Of a stretch of DNA of 64,000 nucleotides, positions 23,177-33,456 are shown one piece after another. The position numbers were made by a program, and so were the translations under genes. Numbering within the stretch: the stretch's first letter is position 1; the number at the start of each line of letters is the position of its first letter. Under the pieces are notes generated by a model that was not told the origin of the DNA, did no database searches, and saw only the letters and a program-made list of their open reading frames with translations. Source of the DNA: Phanerodontia chrysosporium (taxonomy: Eukaryota > Basidiomycota > Agaricomycetes > Polyporales > Phanerochaetaceae). Where the stretch lies: positions 992,001-1,056,000 of the forward strand of contig MJGA01000002.1 of assembly GCA_001910725.1 (NCBI GenBank), given 5' to 3'.

Positions 23177-25256
23177 GTTGTCTGCCGCAGGAACCTGAGG
23201 GAGCAACACCTGTCGGGGGCCTCAAACCCGGCACTCCATTTTTATGCACGGCGGCCTGCACACGCCGGGGCTGGCCATGTTGGAAAATCGAAAAAGGGCA
23301 CCGCTGAGAGGGGGCACGGCCTGCTCAATTACTTCATGGGCGTGTGGGCGTTTGCACAGGGGTTTAAATATACTCCACCGCTTTCTCCAGAGCCGGCTTG
23401 CTGGGTCTGCCTCGGCGCGGCACGCGCAGGGTGCGTCGGGGTTCGCATGCGCTGCTCGCGGCGCAGACTGCACTGGCAGCGCGCCACGCCGGAGTTTCAT
23501 CCGCGCCTCTCCGTATAGCGCGGATGGGCATCCATTCCTGGGAAGGTGCGGGATGTGGTTCCTGCGCGTTGGACTTGGATTCGCGCGCGGACCCTATCTC
23601 CCCAGGGACAAGTGCAGGCTCGAGTCGGAGGCAGCGCGTCTATATCGGCATGTCTGCATGCCTGACCCCTTTCGCCCACGGAACGCCGAGCGTACGTCAT
23701 GGGCAGCCCTCGAAAATTGAAAAAAAATGGCCGTTCGTCCGAAAGCGCGCCAAGCACGCAGCGGTGGGCATGCTGAGGAGTGGACCCGTGAAACCTGAGC
23801 CGCCGGGACACGACAGGGGCGTGCCGCTCTGCGAGACACGGTGAAGACGGGCCTCCTTGTTTCAGGAGCTCGCCATCCCGGAGGATGTTCGTCGCGCGAA
23901 GGGCTCGCGGATGCGCTGTTCGGCGTGGGCTACACGTTCGTTGTGAAGCGGGAGCGGTGTGCCAGAGGCCGAGGGCGGGTGTCCAGGCTAATGGTCTCGC
24001 CTGAACTGTGGCCTCGAATATTGGTGGCCGGTCTGGACTCTGGACGTGGACGGCGGCCATTTCGGCGTGTGGAGCAGCGTCTCATCCTGAGTCGTCCTGG
24101 GGTGCAAAGTCATTTGCGACTACTGTAAGCGTCAAGACCATGATAACATGCAAAGTCACTCACTAATAGTGCAACTAAGGCATCAACAAGCTGAGCTCGA
24201 GCCTACGGACTCATAGGGGATGAGAGGAGGCAACCAGCGAGGATGGGATTATGTAAGTGCTCCTAATTGGGAAGCGCAGTGCCTTTGGATCCTAACAAGG
24301 ACAAACAAGTCTGCTGGCTGCAGGTGTCGATCGGGTGCGTGTTTTTGGTTCCACGCTGAAAACGCGTGCCCTGCAAATCGAGGCATCTCTTTTTTCTTCC
24401 TCTCGGGCCTCGTCAGCGCATCGACCACATCCCGGATTCTGGCCTTTCGGAGATGAAGATCCACCGGATACGCTGTGTTCCTCAAAGCGACCGCGCCCCG
24501 AAGCGTAGTCTTAATTCGCCCCTCGGCTGTGGACGTGCCCGAACCTCACTGTTGCCGCAAGCTAAGCTCTGGCGCGGATCATCCGTTCCAAGTATCTAGA
24601 GCTCGGGCTGTACAGAGCAGCGACGGCTTAGAATTCTGAATGTACGCTATTCCTCCCCGGGTTTCACCCTGTGCCCCATCTCATTACCAGCGGACCAGGA
24701 GGGAACGTGGAAGCCTGCAACGTCCTGCGTTGTGTTCTAGATCACGCTGTCGTTCTTCCCATATCTTATCTGGGAATGACTTCATGCCTCATGGCTGTTT
24801 CAGCGCTCCCAGGATTCATTTCAAGCAATGAACCCGTGGATGTAGCGTGGCTTGTCCTGCGTACAGCCGCTCTTAAGGTTACCAAGTGACGCAGTCCCTT
24901 CTATCCCATCCTTGTCTTTTCCCCCTCCCTGAGCTCAGGTACCCCAGCTTCAGTGAAGCTTTCCACCACGCCGCTGAGGATCCCACAGGTCAGCTCATAT
25001 CGAATAATACTCTCCAACTCGACTTTCGGGACGTCGAAAGAGCCAACGTCCGTGAGCGCCCTGGGAACCAAAGCGGACTAGTGCAAACTTCTCTCTTCTC
25101 CAAGTCCGCTACCTCCATTCCCCTCTCAACATCCTTTACCCACTTCGAGCAGATAACAAGCTTTTCTCTCAAAAGTGCCTTTCCAGCGGTCGTTGACCAG
25201 GAGTCCGCATCGGAACTCGTGTGACCATCTGTCTTGCCGGCTAACCCTCAGAGATC
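23177..25256. other. large intergenic region, no gene recognised
   Basis: 2.1 kb between divergent genes: the secreted protein (-) and the SAM-like protein (+). The first ~900 bases are GC-rich and full of overlapping open frames on both strands (the longest 187 codons at 23497-24060) that read as Arg/Ala/Pro-rich noise. No transposon, RNA gene or conserved domain seen. Confidence 0.5.
23238..23245 (-). promoter_or_regulatory. TATA-like box of secreted protein gene
   Basis: Minus strand reads GCATAAAAATGG, 62-69 bases before the ATG at 23176. Confidence 0.45.
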
Positions 25257-28200
25257 ATGCCTCAAGCTGTTTCTCCCCGTCGGCCTTCAGGTAGGTTTGC
25301 CTGGTGGATTCATTAAGCATGAACACGAATGATGTACTCTTCGGCAGGCTCAGTATTCCCGCCTCTTAGCCCCGGACAACGTAACGAGCGGAAGCCTAAG
25401 GCACCCGCTTTAAAAGCAAGGGTAAGTTTGAATGACGACGCTTTTCGGGAGTATCTGACAATCCTTGCAGACGAACCCCCGTGAGTGGGATCCAGAGAGA
25501 GTGGCACGATGGTACATGAGGCATGGGCCACCTGCTACATCTCCCATACTAGCAAAGATCGTATTGGACAACAAGATTGATGGGCATGCATTATGCGACA
25601 TACCCGAAGATATATTCTCTGAGTACGCCGTCTCAATTTCTCATGCTCTGCCTCTCCATCTCAGCGCGTACGACAGAATGTTGGAAGATCGCCAGTTGGC
25701 GGAGGATATGAGGGCCACAGTCCACGATCTTCGCGCTCGAGCTGGAACCAACGTCTCCCCGACATCTCGCGTACCCCGTGCTCAGGATATTGCCCAATCG
25801 TTGGCAAGCCTCAGCGCGTCACCTGCGCCTTCACTGTCTGCGTCTCCCGAAATCACCGAGGAACGCGAACAACCTCCATCACCCCATACACCCCCGCCGT
25901 GGGACTGGTCCGACGACGAGGAGGTCCATCAATATCTCGGGTTTTCCGGCGCCCACACCTATATGCCCTTCGGTTCCCCGTCGACTGCGCCACACCTGCT
26001 GCAGCCGGTCATAACGCTCTCTCCCGGGGCGTCATGCGAGCTCTCGGCGCTCATGATGCCCGATGCGCAGGATGCCGCTGACTTCGCGAGCGTGGATGCG
26101 CACGAGGTGTCCGAGCACGAAGCAGAAGGCGAGGCTGAGACCGAAGGTGGTGCGGACGCTGTCGGCAGCGGAGACCACCCTAGCCTCCCGCAGGATCAGG
26201 GTGATCTCCCCAGTCGCCAGGACCCGGAAGTCAACGCGGACACGCAGGAGCAGCAGGCTGAGCTGTCGAGCGCCGCAGCGGGTACAGAGACCCCTCAGCC
26301 AGCGCCACAGCGGCCACGTCTCCGCCTCAACTCGTCACTCACGAGCCTCCCGCTGCGTCCGGGAAGCTGCCCGCCACTTCTCCCCCTCACGACGTATATC
26401 CCACCGCGCACACCACCCGTACCAGCAGCGCCAGCTATACCACCCGTCGTGCCAAAGACGTTTGTCGAAGAGGCCGTGCAGGCGTGTGTGGAGGTGCCGG
26501 AGCGCGTATATGCATCTGTAGCGGTGCAGACGAGGGCGCTTGCTGAGACCGCGGTCCAGACGGAGGTCGAGTCGAAACGCGAGGACTCGCAAGTACGCCC
26601 ATCGTCCGCGGACCACAGCCATGCCGAACCTCCACTCGTCGCAGAGTCTTGTGTGCTTGCCAACGAGACACAGGGCGGGTCAGCGAGCACAGGCGAGCCC
26701 GCGGACCGCGCATTGTCATCTGCGTCAGCTGAGTCAGCTAAACCCGTCACGAAAACGACCGGCGAACACGAGACACCGGCAAAGGAGACGGCCGCTCAAG
26801 CGAATGTCAGCAATCCTGAAGAGACGGTTACAGGCGACCCGGAACCCTTATCGAAATCACAACTCAAGAAACGCGCACGCGCGGCTGCGGCGCTTGCAGA
26901 CCAGTCGAGTCCGCAGGACAATGATGGTACAAGTGCTCAAGCAATAGAACAGACCGAGGTGAAGCAAAGTCCGGAGAACGGCGCGTCAGCCTCGGAAGGC
27001 GAGCCCCAGGAGAAGAAGGACCAAATGAACGCTGACGACAAGCAAGCGCCGCTCGTGCCACCGAAGTCGGACGCAGCGCTAGCTAAACCTGCGGGCGGGT
27101 CTGCGTCACAGGAACAGAGCGCACCGAAGCCGCCGGACAAAGACCCCAAGGTTCGCATGTTGGCGAGGCGTGCGCAGAGCACGCTTGGCGGGTCGGGCGA
27201 CAACAGCTGGAGCATGGGCGCGACACCGCCTTCATTGCCTGCCATGGCGGAAGTTCGACGCTCAGTGTCTGGCCAGGGCGAAGAGGCGGGTTCGGGCGGA
27301 AAGCGGAAGCTAAAGATGGTGAACACCGCGGAAGTCACCGGGCTGAAGAAGCAGGACAAGGAAGGCGTGAAGGGCAGTGAAAGGGCAGCGCAGGGCGGGA
27401 GGTCAAGAGAAGGCGGAACGGAGGATGGCGGGACAGACAAGCGGGATTCACAGGTCCGCGCGAACGGCGAAACCGCCGGTTACGGTCAGAATGCTTCGAC
27501 TGCTCCTCAGAAGGCCCAAGCTGTTCCCAATCCGATTGCCTCTTGCAACGATGTGGACGCTCAAGACAAGGCAGCGCCTGACGCTCCATCGCAGCAGGAC
27601 GGACAGGAGGTGGAAGATCCCGTGGCAAAAGCATGGGAGCTCGATCCGGAGGTACGCGACTACTACTCATTAATAACTGAGGCCTGACATCAAACCGTAG
27701 CTCGCTGACCAGTCCGTGATCCCGCACAACCCAGAAACGTTAGACGCCGACGGAGGTCAGAAGGCATCGGAGGGTATCACGAGCGAATCCAAGGGTCTCG
27801 AGCACCAACGCGAAGATCATCCTGAGACATCGGTTCCTCCTGCACCTGCGCAAGTTACCCAACCCACAGCTGACGGTACAGAGACCAACGAATCAGTGAC
27901 CGAGAACTGCACCTCCGCCGACCACCGGCAAAGCACGTCTAGCGCATCAGAGTCTTTCGTGGATGCATCGGACGCCCTCCACGTCGACGCAACCGCCAAT
28001 GGCACAGATACTCTCAGCTCTGGTGCGCATGGCGCCCCTCCCGGGCTTGGCCAGGGTACACTGACCTCCAGTAGTGAAGTGGAGAACACGGCGGAGACCG
28101 TTCAAGAGGTTTCGCAAGTTCCTGAAACGACTGCTGCCGGCGACAGCAACACGGGCACGAGTATAATGATGGTCGGAGGCGCTAATACGGGAAGCGGGAG

Positions 28201-29218
28201 GAAGAGGCAGTGCAGAAAGTTGGAGGGGCAGAGAAAGGACGAAAGGACAAAGCTGGCGAGACCGTCGTTGTCCCTGTGGGTCAAGAGGAACACGAACGGG
28301 AGGCTACGCGGGAAGAGCAAGAATCCCAAGACGACCTTGGAAGAAAGCCGGCGCAGAACGTTGAAGGCAGTGACGCTACGAAGGCACCTGATGTCACGAC
28401 CAACCCTTCAGATTTCGTGTCTTCGAATGTGCGGCAATCTGCGTTAACCGCTGCAGTCGACGCCCAGATCACTTCACGAAATGGCGCCACCGCCGCGCCT
28501 CCCGCAAGTCACGAAGAAACCGCGCCTCTTACGGACACGAGCAAGGTCCTCAGCGCGTCCGGCCAGAACAAACCGAAAACCCCGCCATCCGGGAATGATG
28601 GCGAGCACGACTTCGCCTTGGTCTCTCTGGAGGAAGGCAACGAGGACTCGAACGACAGGAATGCTGTCGGCGGCGACGGGAGCCCCGTGATACAGACGAA
28701 TGGCAGCACGTTCAACGCCCCGGTAGCCGCAGGCCAGAAACGCGAATCGTGGTGCCGCAGCGCGCGGTGTCCGCGAGCCCCGTCCAGCAGCGGCAGACGC
28801 AGATGCAGATGCGCCGTGCACCGTCGGAGACGCGGCCGTCGAGCGCCGGTGGCCTTCAACCACAGCGAGTCGCCGCGTTGCAGCCGCCAGCGATGCAGAG
28901 GTCGGCGTCTCCAGGGGCGATCCATAGCCCGCGGCCTACACAGACAGGCGGGTTCTTGTCATCTGTGGCGACAATCGCTCCGGTGATCACTGAATTCATA
29001 TCCGGCTCTGGACCGGCAACACCGGTCACCCCAGGTGAAGACGGTGACGCAGAGGACGGTTTTGTCGAGCTGGACGAGGAAACTGTGAACGGCATGGCGA
29101 GGGAGGAGAAGGAGAAATACAGAAAGAGGCTGAAGAAGAAGAGGCAGGCCAGAACAAGAAAAACAAGAAGAACGAAGCGTCAGGCATATTCGGGCTTGGT
29201 TCGCGAGCTAGGCTGTGA
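25257..29218 (+). CDS. Large disordered protein with N-terminal SAM-like domain
   Basis: Not a named protein. Two short 5' exons (MPQAVSPRRPSG; SVFPPLSPGQRNERKPKAP) splice to the main exon at 25471. This opens with a SAM-like fold: NPREWDPERVARWYMRH, IVLDNKIDGHALCDIPEDIF and ALPLHLSAYDRML, about 65 residues. The next ~1,150 residues are disordered, rich in Glu/Ala/Pro/Ser/Gln, with KKRARAAAALA and repeated charged runs. An intron at about 27651-27702 links WELDPE to LADQSVIPHNPETLD. The C-terminal part has HDFALVSLEEGNEDSND, GGFLSSVATIAPVI, GFVELDEETVNGM, a Lys/Glu-rich coiled-coil-like stretch and the ending ASGIFGLGSRARL. Frame breaks near 28195, 28745 and 29125 look like single missing bases, so the 3' half of the model is approximate. 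A scaffold role is a guess from domain type only. Confidence 0.68.
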
Positions 29219-29452
29219 TGGTAGCACGGCTGCCAACCTACGCTCATGGTATTGTATCTTGTTATGAGTCCTTTCGTTACGTTCGATCTGCATCGGCTTG
29301 TGTAGCTTCAGTATACCCCGATTTCTTGATACCGCGACGTTATTAATATGATATATACCGCAGATGTACGCCTAGGTTCAGATGATGCATATGTGCCGTT
29401 ATTGAGCCTCATGAAATATCCCGTATCACCTCTGACGTTCAGATGCAATACC

Positions 29453-30191
29453 TCAACAAGACCCAACGCGCACCCTTGCCCCATCCTCAAGAATATTTAC
29501 TACCTGCTCCGCCTCCGCGAACCACGTCCAGCCCTTGTGGCGCCCCTCGCCGCCGCGGACGAGCAGGTACTTCGCGCGGCGCCACACATTCTTGTACGGC
29601 AGGCTCTGCACGTGCAAGTGCAGGTGGTCCACAGAGTTGAACGGCGGAATATGGAAACCGAGGCGGCGAGCGCCCGCGGGCACGCCGCGCGCGTCGAGGA
29701 GGCCTTCGCCGATCTCGGCCATGCGGCGCACTGCCAGCCTGCGTCGTCAGTGCTGTCGCGAGCAGCGGAGGGGAGAACGCACCCATCGGCGCGTCGGACG
29801 CCACGAGCGTACGCACGCTTCCTGGGTATCGGTGTCAGCGTCGTGGTATGCAAGAAAGTCGGAGAGCGCACGCACCGACGTGACGCCTTGGGATGACGAG
29901 TAGGTGGTGCTGTGCCGCGGGACTGCGGTCGCTGAACGCAATGAAGGCATCGTCCTGTGCGTACAAGCTGCGTTGTCACCCTCTACTGCAACGATGCGGT
30001 TCCAGGGCAGACGCGGCGACGCACCTCCCAGACTACGTCAAAGCCCTTCTCGCGCGAGACATCGCAGAAAATGCAACCTGGCACGCGATACCCGCGTCAG
30101 CTTTGGCTGTTTCAGCGAGTGGTTTGCTGCCGTCATGCTCGTGGGTTGAACGAGTGCATGAGGCGAAGAGGCCAAAGACGGTGGCGAGCAT
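29453..30191 (-). CDS. HIT-domain (histidine triad) protein
   Basis: Nucleotide-binding hydrolase family (Hint3/aprataxin branch). The N-terminus MLATVFGLFASC is hydrophobic and could be a signal or anchor. Then come YRVPGCIFCDVSREKGFDVVWE with a CxxC pair, QDDAFIAFSDRSPAAQHHLLVIPRRHV, SVRTLVASDAPM, and VRRMAEIGEGLLDARGVPAG. The catalytic triad is in HIPPFNSVDHLHLHVQSLP, so H-L-H-L-H-V is intact. The C-terminus YKNVWRRAKYLLVRGGEGRHKGWTWFAEAEQVV resembles fungal HIT proteins. Introns lie at about 29987-30044, 29830-29883 and 29738-29786. One missing base near 30093 (a GGG run) is needed to join the first segment to GCIFC. The frame is open upstream of 30191 for ~35 codons without Met, so a 5' exon may be missed. 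Confidence 0.85.
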
Positions 30192-30415
30192 GAAGGATGA
30201 TACAAGCGCCCGGTTGCGCTGGATGTGTTTGAGACAGCCCAGGGTCGACAGGAAGATGTCAGGCAGGTTTGTATTAGCCGAGGAGTTACCGTAGGTATCA
30301 AATGTACAACGTTTCGTCAGTATACATTATGAATTGCTGTCATGGCAGCCCAAGAAAATCCAGACAAAAAATGGGAGCAAGAAACAAACGTCTGCACGTG
30401 AGGTGCTAGCACCAC

Positions 30416-31232
30416 TCAGCGAGGAACGATGACCCATACGTTCCTTCGATCCTGCAGCGGCATGCCGTTCGAATATTCTGCCTCGTTCCTGATACGTTTC
30501 GCAGTCTTCTTTTTGCCTTCCGCGATGCGCACCTTCTCGAAGTAGACATATCTGCAGGACCCATGTCAAGGGACTGTCGAAATAAGTAAGACAGCATGAG
30601 AGACATACGCTGCGTAATATGTGCCGTTCGATGCACCACCAGTAGGGCCACTCGCTTTCACTGCAAATGCAAGGTCACGTCTTGTGGTGATTTGGGAGAA
30701 GAATGATACGCACTGAACCGCTGGTAGGAGTTATTGTTGATATTCCCGATCTCCTTCAGCCAGTGAGTGATCTAGATTGGGTCAGTCTATGGAGGAGGCT
30801 GCCATCAGTGAAATAATCACCTTGAAATTCGGGTCTTTCTGCAGAAGACGGATCTTGCGGCGAATCTCATTGCAGTCGTCACTGTTCATCGTGAGCAGCG
30901 TACAAGGGATGAGAAGAAGCGATACGTACTACACAGGTACAGAACCCTGTGAGTATATGCGGAGTCAGCATGTGGACAGCAGTGGCACACAGCTGACATC
31001 TCACCTCGTCTTCTCCTTCCAGCTTCACGTCTTTCCAGTTCTTTGGCGCGTCATCGGTGGCCTTGGCCTTGCCTTTGCCCTTCGCATTGGAAGATGAGCC
31101 TTCGGCAGCCTCTGATGTACGGGCTTTCTTCGCGGCAGGCTGCGCCTCTGCAACGACCTGCTGCTCGGGCTTGTCTGCAGCAAGGGCTGCGTCGACGGCC
31201 TCGAGGACGGCGGACTTGCGTTTGGGTGGCAT
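30416..31232 (-). CDS. DUF7726-like putative nuclear protein
   Basis: Starts MPPKRKSAVLEAVDAALA with Lys-rich stretches (PAAKKARTSE, NAKGKGKAKA) that look like nuclear localisation signals. The conserved domain is VDDCNEIRRKIRLLQKDPNFK, ITHWLKEIGNINNNSYQRF, KASGPTGGASNGTYYAAYVYF and EKVRIAEGKKKTAKRIRNEA. This matches the fungal DUF7726 pattern as I remember it: a small helical domain with a CxxIRRKI start and a GPxxGxxxxxYxxAxxFF end. The gene is cut into five exons, one of only 14 bases (30933-30946) encoding GSVPV with its neighbours. Ends NVWVIVPR. Function unknown; DNA-related roles are speculative. Confidence 0.72.
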
Positions 31233-32205
31233 GTCTGAGGGTAAGCGGGGTCGGTAACGGATTGCAGGAGAGGAACACGGGTATATATGGCGGCGCTTTC
31301 GCCTCAATGTAGCTTTGATACGCCGGTAATCGCGACCACGATGAGCGCCCGCAGCCCGCCGTGTCAAGTGACCGCGTCGGCATGTGATGTCACGCGTCAG
31401 CGTGCACAATGACGAGCTCGCCCATCTGCACAGCGACAACGTCTAACGACGGGCAATGCGCTTCTTGTTTCTGATTATCCAATGGTACCATCATATTGAA
31501 AGGTAAGAAATGTAAGCAAGCATCCCTTCCGGGTGCCGACGAGGACTACTAGCTCTGGCATAGTCCTGGATATGGACCGCCCTACGGCTAGGACGCCAAA
31601 AAAAACAACAGTAGGTGGGATGCTTCGAGTCTTTTTCTGAATGCTACTGACATATGACTAGCCATCGAGCTTGTTACCTTGCAAAGCCCTTTCTCCGAAG
31701 CCACCTGGCACGCTGCTGACAATTATTCCTTAGGCCGAAATATCGGCAAAGGTGGTATTCATCACCTTTTCCATTACACTCATATTGACGGAAGGCTGCC
31801 CTTGGCCTCTCTAGCCCGATCATGCTCGGAGGCCCTGCCTACTTGCCACATGCAAGAGAATCCGCGCTCACCCTGGGCAATCACATTCTGGCTGTCAATG
31901 CACGATGCCGCCCTTACTCCGCGCTGAGCGCGCCACCATAAGCTGTCGCATGCTGTGCTTCGCCCTCAGCTCGATCTGGCACAGCTTCCGATTCTTCATC
32001 TTTTCCTGATGATACACTTAGGATCGTCGTTAGCGCCGAGTCGGGCGCGCTGTCTCAGCAGACACAGTATATAGGGGACTCCTGCAGACGCGTCGGCTGA
32101 ATACCGCCCGCTATACTATCAGATACCACACCGGTGAGCCAGCAGTACGCACAGGCAAGTCCGTTTGCTAATCTCCTGTTCCTAGACCCACCACCGAAGT
32201 ACACG
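31233..32205. other. divergent intergenic region
   Basis: Nearly 1 kb between DUF7726-like (-) and S33 peptidase (+) starts. A TATA box for each is visible (31282-31288 on minus; AGTATATA at 32067-32074 on plus, ~135 bases before the ATG). An 82-codon frame at 31679-31927 is not convincing. Confidence 0.5.
31282..31288 (-). promoter_or_regulatory. TATA box of DUF7726-like gene
   Basis: Minus strand ATATATA, 50-56 bases before the ATG at 31232. Confidence 0.5.
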
Positions 32206-33157
32206 ATGGCCAACCCCGCCGCCCCTGTCGAGACCGGCACGCTCCCCGTCACTTACGACGGCGAGACCTACGAGACGTTCTATAAGCTCTTCGGCACGCT
32301 CGAGGGCCACACGCGGCGGCCGCTCGTCGTGCTGCACGGCGGACCGGGGCTCGTGCACGACTACCTCGTCCCGTTTGGCGACCTCGCCGCGTCCGCAGGC
32401 ATCCCCGTCGTGCTGTACGACCAGCTCGGGAACGGGCGTTCGACGCACCTGCGCACCAAGCCCGCGGACTTCTGGAGCATCGCGCTCTTCGTCGCGGAGC
32501 TCGCGAATGTCCTCTCGCGCCTCGGCATCGCGACGACTTCGACCTCGCGGGGCACAGCTGGGGCGGCATCGTTGCGGCCGAGTTCGCGGTGGCGGCGCCC
32601 CCGGCGGCGCGCGGGCTGCGGCACCTCGTGCTCACGGACTCGCTGCCCGCGTTCGCGCTCTGGATGCAGAGCAACGTGCAGCTCATGCAGACGTTCCCGC
32701 CCGACGTCCAGCAGGGGCTCATGGCGGGCATGGCGCAGCCCCGCGCGTACTACGACGCGCTCCGCGTCTTCCATCGCAGCTACGGCTGCACGCTCGACCC
32801 GACGCCGCAGGGTACGTGTACGCGCTCGAGTGCGTGTTTGGCGAGAACGGCGATCCGACCGTCGCCTCGGCTCTGTACGTCTACTTTCTACATAGCATTT
32901 GCCTTGGGCTGATCATGCGGGCTCTCAGGATGCCCAAGCTCATGTCCTGGTCGATCATCGACCGGCTGCATACGATATCGATCCCTACACTGGTCGTAAA
33001 TGGTGCGAAAGATATCGCACAGGACTTTGTCGTCGCGCCCTTCTTCCAGAAGATCCCAAAAGCGAAGTGGATTACGTTCCAGAATTCTAGCCACACACCG
33101 TTCTGGGAGGAGCGCGACTTATACATGAAGCGGGTGGCGGACTTCTTAGAATTGTAA
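32206..33157 (+). CDS. Proline iminopeptidase-like alpha/beta hydrolase (peptidase S33)
   Basis: Releases N-terminal residues, typically proline, or hydrolyses L-amino-acid amides. ATG at 32206 gives MANPAAPVETGTLPV. Family markers: oxyanion motif VVLHGGPGLVHDYL, YDQLGNGRSTHL, nucleophile elbow DLAGHSWGGIVAAEF, acid residue in LVVNGAKDIAQDFVV, and catalytic His in FQNSSHTPFWEERDLY. All three catalytic residues are present. Two frame changes interrupt the model: near 32532 (between LSRLGIA and DDFDLAGHS) and near 32811 (between DPTPQ and YVYALECVFGENGDPTVA). Each fits one missing base in a G run. A 54-base in-frame intron probably lies at 32876-32929. No signal peptide, so intracellular. Confidence 0.87.
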
Positions 33158-33456
33158 CGATACGCGCTTGGTGGGCGTGTTGTTCATCGAGTCAGCAGGG
33201 AAACGAATACCCCTATGTACTGCGGCAAAACGCGAATTGGGAGTCTCAGACACGAATGGTATATTTGTGCGAATTGTTACAACATCTGCTACTGAACAAA
33301 GCTCCAGGTCGAAAAATCGGTCTAAAGTACACAGACGATGCTGATACAGCCAGACGTCAAGTACAAGGGAGGAAATAATACACTTTTGTCACGAATTTAA
33401 TGTCGGCTCGCGCACGAGCGGTCTCAGCGCGTAGGTATAACTTCTAGCCGGGGATC

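Noticed and set aside
23497..24060. 187-codon minus frame in the 2-kb intergenic gap
   Set aside because: No domain, no splice support, overlapping frames on the other strand, composition typical of GC-rich non-coding DNA.
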